Part shown: positions 26,201 to 35,646 of the stretch, piece by piece
How the letters are laid out: each line of letters begins with the position of its first letter
Numbering within the stretch: position 1 is the stretch's first letter
Source: Chrysomallon squamiferum
Lineage: Eukaryota; Mollusca; Gastropoda; Neomphalida; Peltospiridae
DNA: 64,000 nt
Direction: 5' to 3'
Assembly: GCA_012295275.1 (NCBI GenBank)
Contig: CM022671.1
Location: 34,889,183 to 34,953,182, forward strand
Notes under the pieces: model-generated
What the model saw: the letters and a program-made list of their open reading frames with translations, nothing else
Databases searched by the model: none
What the model was told of the DNA's origin: nothing
Translations under genes and position numbers: made by a program

Positions 26201-26731
26201 CGAATTTGAGTAACAACCACTAACTGTAAAGCAAAATATTATACAATACTATAAACTATTGTAAACACAAAATATTATACTGCAATCACAAGTAAACTGA
26301 TGTAAACAGAAAATATTATACTGTATTATAAGTAAACTGATGTAAACACAAAATATTGTATTATATTGTAACAAAACTAATGCATTCTGTAACACAAAAT
26401 AGTACACTAAGTTATATGAAGTACACAAGTATTTTGCTGAACATGATGACATCCTGGTCAACTACCTTATTTTAGTATGCTGCAATGATCAGTTTATACT
26501 TTTTACAATCAATAGTAAAATATATTATCAGAATTTTGTTTATTAAATTATCAGTAATTTTTTATTACCATCAAACTGTGGATGTGCAAATGAATTTGGA
26601 TATTCAGAGTCTTGGAAACATGAATCGTAGTTGACAACAGCATCAAAAGAATCTACATTGTGACGCTGCGGTTGTGCAGGGTCATTTTCTTCAAATGTCA
26701 CCTGTTCCAAAGTCAACCTAAATGGCTCCAT
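17208..26731 (-). CDS. GOLGA3: GOLGA3 (golgin-160) orthologue, 13 coding exons
   Basis: A coiled-coil Golgi matrix protein. Coding exons, 5' to 3': 26731-26569, 26223-25985, 25492-25264, 24743-24601, 24208-21620, 21331-21100, 20675-20461, 19934-19655, 19422-19306, 19048-18923, 18404-18205, 17806-17693, 17340-17208; about 1593 aa against 1498 in human. The disordered Ser-rich N-terminus leads into a long coiled coil. Conserved runs include VLKEKAKLEGQLE with ADLQAQLASL, EWYQQQL, ERGRLAGLLQNNSALKEH and, near the end, PLDNLHTCL. The start is MEPFRLTLEQVTFEE; the upstream frame lacks an ATG. Two oddities: exon 19934-19655 is 280 nt and changes frame inside (see finding), and the intron after 17693 needs a GC donor. 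CpG-rich sequence near 27.6-27.8 kb is the likely promoter. Confidence 0.92.
17341..17600 (-). repeat. Degenerate repeat at the last GOLGA3 acceptor
   Basis: Three diverged copies of a segment resembling TTTGATTTGTTACAG plus a few exon-like bases occur at about 17341, 17450 and 17570. The first is the real acceptor of the last exon. Divergence is high, so this is a weak case. Confidence 0.4.
17807..18130 (-). repeat. 52-bp minisatellite duplicating a GOLGA3 acceptor
   Basis: Six intronic copies follow the real acceptor. The splice AG of the real site is in the CTG at 17807-17809. Copies of the same GTATTTCAG core recur at 17859, 17912, 17965, 18017 and 18121; the copy at 18068 has CAC in place of CAG. 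Spacing is 51-53 bp. Confidence 0.9.
25868..25965. repeat. Two-copy intronic tandem duplication in GOLGA3
   Basis: A segment of about 47 bp (AACTATTAACACAGTAA then GTTAGAACACTTCAATGAAG) is present twice, in the intron beside exon 26223-25985. Confidence 0.8.
26224..26420 (-). repeat. About 52-bp repeat duplicating the GOLGA3 exon 2 acceptor
   Basis: Three to four copies on the minus strand contain TATAATATTTTG followed by TTTACA and an AG, matching the real acceptor (ATTTTGCTTTACAG before 26223). Copies end in ACATCAG or ACAATAG followed by TTTA. Confidence 0.75.
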
Positions 26732-28098
26732 GGGGGCTGCCAAGCTGCCGCCCCATTATCCTGAACTCATCTGTAGAAATCTGGTAAGAAACCATTTAAA
26801 TTTTCATAAACATTCAACACCTAAAAACAAAGATTAGTACTTGTTAGATATAACCTTTTTCTTCCTCAGTGACATAATATCCAATGCTACTTGGCAGAGC
26901 TAATTATGTTATCTTTGTGTTGCTATATACTTATTATTACAGTCCAGTGATAATTTACCACAATGTAAACACACTGTGTAAAAAAACAATGTTGCAATAT
27001 ATGTTAATTACCTTTATTTTCATTAGAAAATTATAATTTGCAATTTTTTAACATTCTCACTTTGCTCCCCCCCCCATCATTAACAGTTATAACCTAATCT
27101 TACGCATCTTTTAATTTAACAGTACAACATAATATACAAAACTTCCTATGCAGATAATAAATAAGAAGTGATTAAAAATCAGGCGATAGAAAGATATGGT
27201 ATTATATGTTTTCAGCTTAATTGTTTACTTTTATTTTTGACATCTTGTCAACCCTATTTAAATTGTAATGGTTATAAGTATTAATGTTTACTTTGCTTTA
27301 AAAAGAACAATGTTAATATTACACTACCAGTTAAGTTCAGTTCTTAATGTCGAGAAATCCGTTGTCGCGAAAATGTTCTCAGTCACACTCACTGTCAGTC
27401 TGTCAAATTTGAAGCAGAATCTAGATCTTCAACTCAAGGAAATAAAAACTTATTTCAACTAAATAATGGATTTGTGGGAATATAAAATAGGTTACTATAT
27501 TTGTGATAATATAAATAAAAGTTCTGTGAAGTGAGCAATTTTGCATTCATTGATCACTTTATTGCAAATGTCTTATTTACATTACAATTATAAAGCTTTC
27601 TGCTTACTTTTGGCCCAAAATGTGTACAGCCTTGCTAACTGGTAATTGACGTTTTTCGGCGTCAATTAAATTCAATTGATCTGCGGACCATTTTATTGCG
27701 TTCGGTCTGTAAATTCGATCTCACGGGACAGCACGAGAACCACGTGGCATTAGCGTATTCGGAATTGTTCGGATATCTTCGGAAACATTTATTGAAATTT
27801 TATTTGAAATAAATGCATCTTTGACATCATGAATAAATGGTGTAAATAAATTTTGAATGCATAAAAGTTATCATTTTAATATTCTGGTAACCATTCCTAT
27901 TTAATAACCGGAAGAAAAATGATAATAAAATTAACATATAATGTTTTTATAGAAGTAATCGTGACATAAACGCGTATATGTAGACCGTTAGCTTTGTTAG
28001 TTTGTTGTTGTTGTTATTATTTTTATGAGATAGTGGTTTCCTTTATATTACTATACTACATGAAGAATGGAATTAATTAACAGAAAGTAATTTCTAAA

Positions 28099-28133
<35 letters not shown>

Positions 28134-28560
28134 CAGTAAAATAGAGAATAATAAAGGGATTAACTAGTAAAGTCTCTCTCAGATAAATATATCAATAAAA
28201 AGCCAGTGATCGTAAACATATAAATACTTGAGAAATTTCTCCCCAGTACAAGGTTCCGAGATAAAATAAATTTTTGTTTTTTTTAATGTCTGCTTTAAAA
28301 GCGATATGGCTAGCCGGCTACAGCTATAATAGATCATTTCACTTCATATTTTAGACTGTTATAAAAAAAAATATTTTATTGTGTCTATAGTTCGAATGTA
28401 CGAGACGGAAAATAAAATGCGGAATCTTCAGTAATGTAGGCATTGCGTGCCCTACCAAGCATACATATTTCATTAGCATCTTTTTGTTTCTCCTCAGATT
28501 CTTTTATACCATTTATGTATCCGCATGCTATTTCAAAAACTGTGTTTATGACAGGCATTC
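26732..28560. other. GOLGA3 5' region and GOLGA3-methyltransferase gap
   Basis: Just upstream of the GOLGA3 start, an acceptor-like TTTCTACAG (ending near 26771) suggests a 5' untranslated exon of about 40 bp that contains two short upstream ATGs. CpG content rises at about 27640-27800, the best promoter candidate, and includes a 9-bp inverted repeat. The remainder is AT-rich, with (ATT)n near 28100-28132. Confidence 0.45.
27643..27668. promoter_or_regulatory. Inverted repeat with TGACG half-sites
   Basis: Arms TAATTGACG (27643-27651) and CGTCAATTA (27660-27668) are perfectly complementary around an 8-bp spacer, inside the CpG-rich block upstream of GOLGA3. Such a dyad could bind a dimeric factor; this is inference. 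Confidence 0.4.
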
Positions 28561-28598
28561 TTCACAAAGAAAAAAACAAAAACAACTTAATTCAGATA

Positions 28599-28604
28599 TT
28601 TATT
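28599..28604 (-). terminator. Polyadenylation signal candidate of the methyltransferase gene
   Basis: AATAAA on the minus strand, about 190 bp after the stop codon at 28792. Confidence 0.4.
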
Positions 28605-28791
28605 GAAAAATAATTTTTGTATTCTCTTACCATATAGATATAAATTCAATTTTTACTGTTATACTATACTATATACCGAGCAACTACAAAATAGCTAGTT
28701 ACAATTCCGATTAATAAGGTACGTGACTATCTCTCTCACGCATGTGATTAACTAAAAAAAAATATACAACTAAAGCAATAATTATAATTAA

Positions 28792-29770
28792 TTAAAGCTT
28801 CCTTGCCAGTAAGACATATACAGCATAGTCATTCGATTCAATGTGCGACATAGAGAATGCTTTAGACTGGTTTTCCAAAATCTCATAGCTTGCATTTCGT
28901 AAAGCCTTTTCCATATCGGACATCGAAAATGCCAGGTGGTGAAATTCTTTGTCGTTTACGACGTATGACGTGGTATTCAGAGCACCGCAGATAACGAGAT
29001 GACCACCAGAAGGAAGAAGGGACGCCACGTTTTTCAGACATTGCGTATATTCGGAGATACTTTTAGCAGCACAACCGATGCAAAAGCTGGACATAACAAC
29101 ATCAAACGCTTCTATAAATTCTTCCCCAAGGGGATGTGTTTTAGTGACGTCACAGGTAACCACTTTCTTCACTGATTTCTTTATCTGGTTTATTTTTCTT
29201 TCGATCCACTTCGGGATGTCTCTAAATTAATGTGAAAAAAAAAAAAAAAAATAAATAAATAAATAAATAAATACATACATACAACCATATTTGTTTCTGT
29301 GCGTGCTAATAAAAAAATATTATTGTCACACTTTATTTTTAGCAAAGGTTGGTTTCCTCTTACTATAATTAAGATCAATCATTTAGAAGTATACCAAATT
29401 TGTTTGCGGTACATGTTCGAATCACTAAAGGTATACTTCAAGAAAAGAAAATATAAAATAAATAAATTAATTAATTAAAAAATCTCAGTATTTTTGAGTA
29501 TCTCTTACTATAATATTTTGTACATACCCAGCACCAGCTAGTTCTGCAATGAATTTCATTATTGATTCCCATTTGAAAGTGGTGTGTTGTCCTTTCAACC
29601 AGTTTCTTATGACGTCAAGATTAGCTTCGGCAATGTCCGCCATTACAATATCAGTGAACTGTTCTGGGGCCATAATAACAGCGGCAATGCTTGGGCCACA
29701 TCCAATGTCCAGAAATCGGTGACCGCTCACTCTTTCTGAAAGGAGAATGAGTCAGCTTTGAATTGTATTT

Positions 29771-29848
<78 letters not shown>

Positions 29849-29910
29849 CTAATTATTTATTTTTAATTAATTTATTCTTATTATTATGTTGTTGTTGTTT
29901 TGTTGTTATT

Positions 29911-29950
<40 letters not shown>

Positions 29951-30128
29951 TTTTGACACTTCATCCACATTTAAATGACTAGTTACGGTAACACTTACCA
30001 TTGTTTAATGATTTGTAAACAGCTGAAAGTAAATACTTGTTGAGTTCAGACAGCGATCCCCAGAACACCTTTAGGAAATGTTCTGCAGAAAACTTATCCT
30101 TGTAATCATTTCCATATAACAGCTCCAT
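28792..30128 (-). CDS. NNMT/PNMT/TEMT-family N-methyltransferase, complete (3 exons)
   Basis: A SAM-dependent small-molecule methyltransferase, probably cytosolic. Exons 30128-29999, 29735-29528 and 29221-28792 join in phase to give 255 aa, close to human NNMT (264). The SAM-binding motif FLDIGCGPS follows the first splice. VMADIAEANLDVIRNWL matches the acidic-loop region. VTCDVTKTHPLG and the glycine turn GGHLVICGAL match the central and late strands, and VLLARKL the C-terminus. Substrate cannot be told from sequence: nicotinamide, amine or thioether methylation are all possible in this family. The N-terminal SAM-contact motif (DYLEKYY in human NNMT) reads EHFLKVFW here. The first exon is open further upstream only from a non-ATG codon, so MELLYG is chosen as start. 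It sits between GOLGA3 and the duplicated VNTR genes on the same strand, with no sign of shared transcription. Confidence 0.88.
29768..29953. repeat. Compound (TTTA)n-(ATT)n-(TTTA)n microsatellite in methyltransferase intron 1
   Basis: TTTA units, then about 15 ATT units, a short interruption, then TTTA units again. The array fills most of the intron between exons 1 and 2. Confidence 0.9.
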
Positions 30129-30777
30129 TAGTTTACTAACAAAAAATGTCGCTAAAGCTTTAACACAGACCGTGTACCATAGAATGTTATCCAATAAACA
30201 AGTCCTATTTTTGGTCGTATTTCAGTTGAATCGGTTATTTTTGTAAACAAAATTAATAAGGGAAGCCAGTTTGTTTCTTCATGGAATTATATTAGAACAG
30301 AACGTTTATTAGAATTATTAAGTACTTAATTTCTTATTTCATTAAGTAATTAAAATATATATATATATATAAACTAAACAAATGCACATTGTAAATAATT
30401 CCTGAAAGTAAATTTCACTGATTTAAAAAGATTATTGAATTTTATATATGAATATACATACATACGTACAGATACACATACATAGGCAGATGATATAAGC
30501 TTCTATAAATATTTTATTAAATTTGTAAATGTAAGCATAAATGTTGCTTAGTGCCGCTCCTCGTTTTCTGCTATTTCTCATTTCATCACGTATTTAAATA
30601 AATAATTATAAAAACATAGATATGTATAAAATTTCATATGATCACAGTAAACATTTAAACACTTAATATTCTACAAAATAACTCTTTTCATTAATGTACA
30701 AATCATAAATGCAATTTTTAAATTTCATGAACTAAATGAATTTATGAAGACGAGGAATTAAGGCGAACCGTCAGCAA
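30129..30777. other. AT-rich gap between the methyltransferase and VNTR gene A
   Basis: No coding signal. It contains the methyltransferase 5' flank, a short (AT)n near 30356-30371 and, from about 30660, the left end of duplication unit A with the 3' untranslated region of gene A. Confidence 0.6.
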
Positions 30778-33700
30778 TTACAAATCCGACGTAGGTTTTT
30801 TGAAGAATATTCCATGTTTCTCAATATGATTTCTCAGCTCTTTTGACGAGACGAAAGCTTTGTTGCATTCAATGCAGTGTAGGTGAGATCGAGCAGTAAA
30901 GAAGCTGCAACGAGGGTCCCCGCAGGCTTCCTTCTCCGCGAACAGCATCCTCGTCTTCATATGCAACCATGTCGGCTTTGGCAGCGAATGTGGACCGTTT
31001 GGTTTGATGAGTTCGGTTAACGGGATGAGCTTTCTACGAACAGCAGGGACGATTGCGGCCGACTGTTTCCTACAAGTTTGGACTTCCTGCGTGGTTTCTT
31101 TATTCTCGACGTCGTCAGAAGTTGCTTTATTCGTGGTGACGTCTGGCGATTTCGATTCTTCTCGAGAAAGCGAAGATGTCTGACATTTACCGTTAAACTC
31201 TTTAGACGAGTTACTGAACCCATCCTTCCTTGCGGAATCGTCTGCAGAAGGCGTCTGTACTTTGTTACTTACGGCGTTTCCATTTTTTGAAGACAATGAT
31301 CCATCTTTGTCAGAATCTGATTTCGAAATCGAAGGAGGTGATGTGATTACTCCTGATGGTTTATTCCTACACAGAAACTGGGGAATTTTCAGTGTAACTG
31401 TTCCCCTTTTTTGACCTCCTAAAGCTGGAACTTTGATTGTCTTCTGAATTAACGATATGGTTTTCGTTTCATTAACTGATGAGTTATTTTTCGTTAACGT
31501 GTCTGAATCATTATTGGGTTTTTTCTGTTCTCCATTGTTACACATTTGCTGCTGGTTACGTTCCGGGTCTGTCGAGTTTTCCTTTGTGACTGTTGGCTGC
31601 TTGCTAGCTTCAGTGAGGACTTGTTTTTGCACTGAACCTTCTTTCGGCTCCTGGAGAAGTTGTGTCAACAACGGCAATTTAACGATTAGTTTCTCGGAAG
31701 ATGGTTCTTTTAATGGTGCCATTTTTGAAATTTTCTCTTTCACCTCTGATGTAAGATCAGATGTAGTAGATTTCCTTTTTATTGATTTTCCACCACAGTT
31801 GTTGCTTTTACTGTTCTTTCTTTCATTTTCTGTACAGGTTTCTTCTACACTTATAGTTTTATTAGTGGAATATATATTTTCCTTTTCTCCTGGTTTTGCC
31901 AGCGATGATGGTAAGTCTTCAGCAGTTTCTGGTCGCTGTGTTGTAGTTGATGTTGCTATCGCTGCTCCTGGTGATGTTGCTTCTACAGCAGTTGCAGTTC
32001 TATGTGTTACAGGTGCTCCTGGTGATGTTACTTCTGCAACAGTTTCTGTTTTCTGTTTTGCAGTTGGTGTTACTCTCACTACACCTGATGATGTTGCTTC
32101 TTCAACAGTTTCTGTTTTCTGTGTCGCAGGTGATGTTGCTCTCGCTGCACTTGATAATGTTGCTTCTGGAACAGTTTCTGTCTTATGTGTTGCAGGTGAT
32201 ATTACTCTCACTCCTCTTGATAATATTGCTTCTACAACAGTTTCTATTTTAAGACTTGCAGGTGAAGTTACTCTCGCTCCTCTTGATAATATTGCTTCTG
32301 CAACAGTTTCTGTTTTCTGTGTTGCAGTTGGTGTTGCTCTCGCTACTCCTGATGATGTTGCTTCTGCAACAGTTTCTATTTTCTGTGTTGCAGTTGGTGT
32401 TGCCCTCGCTACTCCTGATGATGTTGCTTCTGCAACAGTTTCTGTTTTCTGTGTTGCAGTTGGTGTTGCCCTCGCTACTCCTGATGATGTTGCTTCTGCA
32501 ACAGTTTCTATTTTCTGTGTTGCAGTTGGTGTTGCCCTCGCTACTCCTGATAATGTTGCTTCTGCAACAGTTTTTGTTTTATGTGTTGCAGTTGGTGTTG
32601 CCCTCGCTACTCCTGATGATGTTGCTTCTGTAACAGTTTTTGTTTTATGTGTTGCAGTTGGTGTTCCCCTCGCTACTCCTAATGATGTTGCTTCTACAGC
32701 AGTTTCTGTTTTATGTGTTGCAGTAGATGTTATGCTCGCTGCTCTTGATAATGTTGCTTTTGCAAAAGTTTCTGTTGTTAGTATTGGAAATGATATTACT
32801 CTCGCTGGTCTTGGTAATGTTGCTTCTGCAAAAGTTTCTGTTTTATGTGTTGCAGGTGATGTTACTCTCGCTGCTCTTGATAATGTTGCTTCTGCAACAC
32901 TTTCTGTTTTATGTGTTGCAGGTGATGTTATTCTCGCTGCTCTTGATAATGTTGCTTTTGCAAAAGTTTCTGTTTTATGTGCTGCAGGTGATGTTACTCT
33001 CGCTGCTCTTGATAATGTTGCTTCTGCAACATTTTCTGTTTTATATGTTGCAGGTGATGTTATTCTCGCTGCTCTTGATAATGTTGCTTCTGCAACATTT
33101 TCTGTTTTATATGTTGCAGGTGATGTTATTCTCGCTGCTCTTGATAATGTTGCTTCTGCAACATTTTCTGTTTTATATGTTGCAGGTGATGTTATTCTCG
33201 CTGCTCTTGATAATGTTGCTTTTGCAAAACTCTCTATTGTCAGTAGTGGAATTGATATTACTCTCGCTGGTCTTGGTAATGTTACTTCTACAAAAGTTTC
33301 TCTTTTGTGTGTTGCAGGTAATATTACTCTCGCTGCTCTTGATAATGTTGCTTCTGTAACACTTTCTGTTTTATGCGTTGCAGGTGATGATGCTATCGGT
33401 GCTCTTGGTAATGTTGTTTCTATAACAGTGTCTGTTTTATGTGTTGTAGGTGATGTTAGTCTCGCTGCTCTTGATAATGTTGCTTTTGCAAAAGTTTCTG
33501 TTGTCAGTAGTGGAATTGATGTTACTCTCGCTGGTCTTGGTAATGTTGCTTCTATAACACTTTCTGTTTTATGCGTTGCAGGTGATGTTAGTCTCGCTGC
33601 TCTTGATAATGTTGCTTCTACAACACTCTCTGTTTTATGTGTTGCAGGTGATGTTGCTATCGGTGCTCTTGATAATGTTGCTTCTATAACAGTGTCTGTT

Positions 33701-35646
33701 TTATGTGTTGCAGGTGATGTTACTCTTGCTGCTCTTGATGATGTTGCTTCTATAACAGTGTCTGTTTTATGTGTTGCAGGTGATGTTGCTATCGGTGCTC
33801 TTGATAATGTTGCTTTTATAACAGTGTCTGTTTTATGTGTTGCAGATGATGTTACTCTCGCTGCTCTTGATAATGTTGTTTCTGCAACAGTTTTTATTTT
33901 ATGTGTTGCAGGTGATTTTACGCTCGCTGCCTTTGACAATGTTGCTTCTACAACAGTTTCTATTTTATGTGTTCCAGCTGATGTTAGTCTCGCTGCTTTG
34001 GAATATGTTGCTTCTGGAACACTTTCTGTTTTCTGTCTTGCAGGTGATGTTGCTATCGCTGCTCTTGATAATGTTGCTTCTGCAACAGTTTCCATTTTAT
34101 GTGTTGCAGATGATGTTGTTCTCGCTGCTCCTGATGATGTTGCTTCTGCAGCAGTTTCTGTTTTCTGTGTTGCAGGTGATGTTGCTATCGGTGCTCTTGA
34201 TAATGTTGCTTCTGCAGCAGTTTCTGTTTTCTGTGTTGCAGGTGATGTTGCTATCGGTGCTCTTGATAATGTTGCTTCAGCAGCAGTTTCTGTTTTCTGT
34301 GCTGCAGGTGATGTTGCTCTCGGTGCTCCTGAAGATGTTGCTTCTGGAACAGTTTCTGTTTTATGTGTTACAGGTGATGTTGCTCTCGGTGCTCCTGATG
34401 ATGTTGCTTCTGGAACAGTTTCTGTTTTATGTGTTGCAGGTGATGTTGCTCTCGGTGCTCCTGATGATGTTGCTTCTGGAACAGTTTCTGTTTTATGTGT
34501 TGCAGGTGATGTTGCTCTCGGTGCTCCTGATGATGTTGCTTCTGGAACAGTGTCTGTTTTATGTGTTACAGGTGATGTTGCTATCGCTGCTCCTGATGAT
34601 GTTGCTGTTTTCTTTGTTGCAGGTGGTGTTTTTCTCGCTACTCCTGATGATGTTGCTCTTTTTTTTGTTGCAGGTGATGTTTTTCTCACTGCTCCTGATG
34701 ATGTTGCTCTTTTCTTTGTTGCAGGTGGTGTTTTTCTTGCTAATCGTGACGATGATGCTCTTTTCTTTGTTGCAGGTGATGTTTTTCTCACTGCTCCTGA
34801 TGATGTTGCTCTTTTCTTTGTTGCAGGTGATGTTTTTCTCGCTGCTCCTGATGATGTTGCTCTTTTCTTTGTTGCAGGTGGTGTTTTTCTTGCTAATCGT
34901 GAAGATATTGCTCTTTTCTTTGTTGCAGGTGATGTTTTTCTCACAGCTCCTGATGATTTTGCTCTTTTTTTTGTTGCAGGTGATGTTTTTCTCACTGCTC
35001 CTGATGATGTTGCTCTTTTCTTTGTTGCAGGTGGTGTTTTTCTCGCTGCTCCTGATGATGTTGCTCTTTTCTTTGTTGCAGGTGGTGTTTTTCTTGCTAA
35101 TCGTGAAGATGTTGCTCTTTTCTTTGTTGCAGGTGATGTTTTTCTCACTGCTCCTGATGATGTTGATCTTTTCTTTGTTGCAGGTGGTGTTTTTCTTGCT
35201 AATCGTGACGATGTTGCTCTTTTCTTTGTTGCAGGTGATGTTTTTCTCGCTGCTGCTGATGATGTTGCTCTTTTGTTTGGTGAAGTTGATGTTGCCATCG
35301 CTGCTCCTGATGATCTGTTTTCTCCTCTTGGAGTAGGCACTAATGTTTTCTTTAAGTCAGTTTTTTCAAGAACATGTATTTTCCTTTTAATTGTGCTTTC
35401 CACGTCTTTTGTGGCATCCGTAATTTTTCTCTTTAGTGAGTTTCTGACAAGGGAGTCACTCGCTGACCCATCTTTTTGCTGCCATGTGTAACGTCCATAG
35501 CTTCTATATTCCTTTTCCCAGGCAGTAACATTATTTGAAGACCGTTCCACCTGGTGTGTGGAATATTCTGTTTTCTTATTCTTAACTTCTTCAAGGACGT
35601 CCTTTTCATCTGGAACATCATCCTTTTTAGAACTTTTGATCCCCAT
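30778..35646 (-). CDS. VNTR zinc-finger protein A (unrecognised family, 1622 aa)
   Basis: I do not recognise this gene. One coding exon is open for 1622 codons. The start MGIKSSKKDD fits an N-myristoylation signal (Gly2, Ser6, then lysines). Residues 1-115 are unique and polar. About 13 copies of a basic 17-aa repeat (type ATSSGAVRKTSPATKKR) span about 116-342, and about 40 copies of a 22-aa Ser/Thr/Ala repeat span about 343-1239. A Lys/Ser-rich unique region follows, and a zinc finger ends the protein at about 1578-1612. In the finger, CGDPRC and HLHC precede a classic C-x2-C-x12-H-x3-H unit. The double arrangement recalls castor (CASZ1) fingers, though weakly. A noncoding first exon ending at 35837 precedes it. 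Its neighbour B is a tandem paralogue with near-identical C-terminal half. Nuclear or membrane location cannot be decided. Confidence 0.8.
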   Translation of the reverse strand: MGIKSSKKDDVPDEKDVLEEVKNKKTEYSTHQVERSSNNVTAWEKEYRSYGRYTWQQKDGSASDSLVRNSLKRKITDATKDVESTIKRKIHVLEKTDLKKTLVPTPRGENRSSGAAMATSTSPNKRATSSAAARKTSPATKKRATSSRLARKTPPATKKRSTSSGAVRKTSPATKKRATSSRLARKTPPATKKRATSSGAARKTPPATKKRATSSGAVRKTSPATKKRAKSSGAVRKTSPATKKRAISSRLARKTPPATKKRATSSGAARKTSPATKKRATSSGAVRKTSPATKKRASSSRLARKTPPATKKRATSSGAVRKTSPATKKRATSSGVARKTPPATKKTATSSGAAIATSPVTHKTDTVPEATSSGAPRATSPATHKTETVPEATSSGAPRATSPATHKTETVPEATSSGAPRATSPVTHKTETVPEATSSGAPRATSPAAQKTETAAEATLSRAPIATSPATQKTETAAEATLSRAPIATSPATQKTETAAEATSSGAARTTSSATHKMETVAEATLSRAAIATSPARQKTESVPEATYSKAARLTSAGTHKIETVVEATLSKAASVKSPATHKIKTVAETTLSRAARVTSSATHKTDTVIKATLSRAPIATSPATHKTDTVIEATSSRAARVTSPATHKTDTVIEATLSRAPIATSPATHKTESVVEATLSRAARLTSPATHKTESVIEATLPRPARVTSIPLLTTETFAKATLSRAARLTSPTTHKTDTVIETTLPRAPIASSPATHKTESVTEATLSRAARVILPATHKRETFVEVTLPRPARVISIPLLTIESFAKATLSRAARITSPATYKTENVAEATLSRAARITSPATYKTENVAEATLSRAARITSPATYKTENVAEATLSRAARVTSPAAHKTETFAKATLSRAARITSPATHKTESVAEATLSRAARVTSPATHKTETFAEATLPRPARVISFPILTTETFAKATLSRAASITSTATHKTETAVEATSLGVARGTPTATHKTKTVTEATSSGVARATPTATHKTKTVAEATLSGVARATPTATQKIETVAEATSSGVARATPTATQKTETVAEATSSGVARATPTATQKIETVAEATSSGVARATPTATQKTETVAEAILSRGARVTSPASLKIETVVEAILSRGVRVISPATHKTETVPEATLSSAARATSPATQKTETVEEATSSGVVRVTPTAKQKTETVAEVTSPGAPVTHRTATAVEATSPGAAIATSTTTQRPETAEDLPSSLAKPGEKENIYSTNKTISVEETCTENERKNSKSNNCGGKSIKRKSTTSDLTSEVKEKISKMAPLKEPSSEKLIVKLPLLTQLLQEPKEGSVQKQVLTEASKQPTVTKENSTDPERNQQQMCNNGEQKKPNNDSDTLTKNNSSVNETKTISLIQKTIKVPALGGQKRGTVTLKIPQFLCRNKPSGVITSPPSISKSDSDKDGSLSSKNGNAVSNKVQTPSADDSARKDGFSNSSKEFNGKCQTSSLSREESKSPDVTTNKATSDDVENKETTQEVQTCRKQSAAIVPAVRRKLIPLTELIKPNGPHSLPKPTWLHMKTRMLFAEKEACGDPRCSFFTARSHLHCIECNKAFVSSKELRNHIEKHGIFFKKPTSDL
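31930..34620 (-). repeat. 66-bp coding minisatellite (22-aa repeat) of gene A
   Basis: About 40 units of 66 bp with no frame-breaking change. Consensus protein ATLSRAARVTSPATHKTETV with two further residues. Variation is clustered: blocks with PRATSPATHKTETVPE, blocks with TSPATYKTENVAE and blocks with ATPTATQKTETVAE, which suggests successive local amplification. Confidence 0.93.
34620..35300 (-). repeat. 51-bp coding minisatellite (17-aa repeat) of gene A
   Basis: About 13 units of 51 bp encoding a basic repeat with a (S/P)PATKKR core. Gene B has no such block, so it was gained in A or lost in B. The S/T-P-x-K-K-like core resembles linker-histone tails in composition only. Confidence 0.93.

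Noticed and set aside
31457-35491. A 1344-codon open frame on the plus strand opposite VNTR gene A, with hydrophobic repeats, and further long plus-strand frames at 32727-33359 and 33837-35336
   Set aside because: They are by-products of a repeat that lacks stop-forming triplets in several frames. Gene B has the same effect (38535-39104), and none has conserved ends, a zinc finger or a leader.
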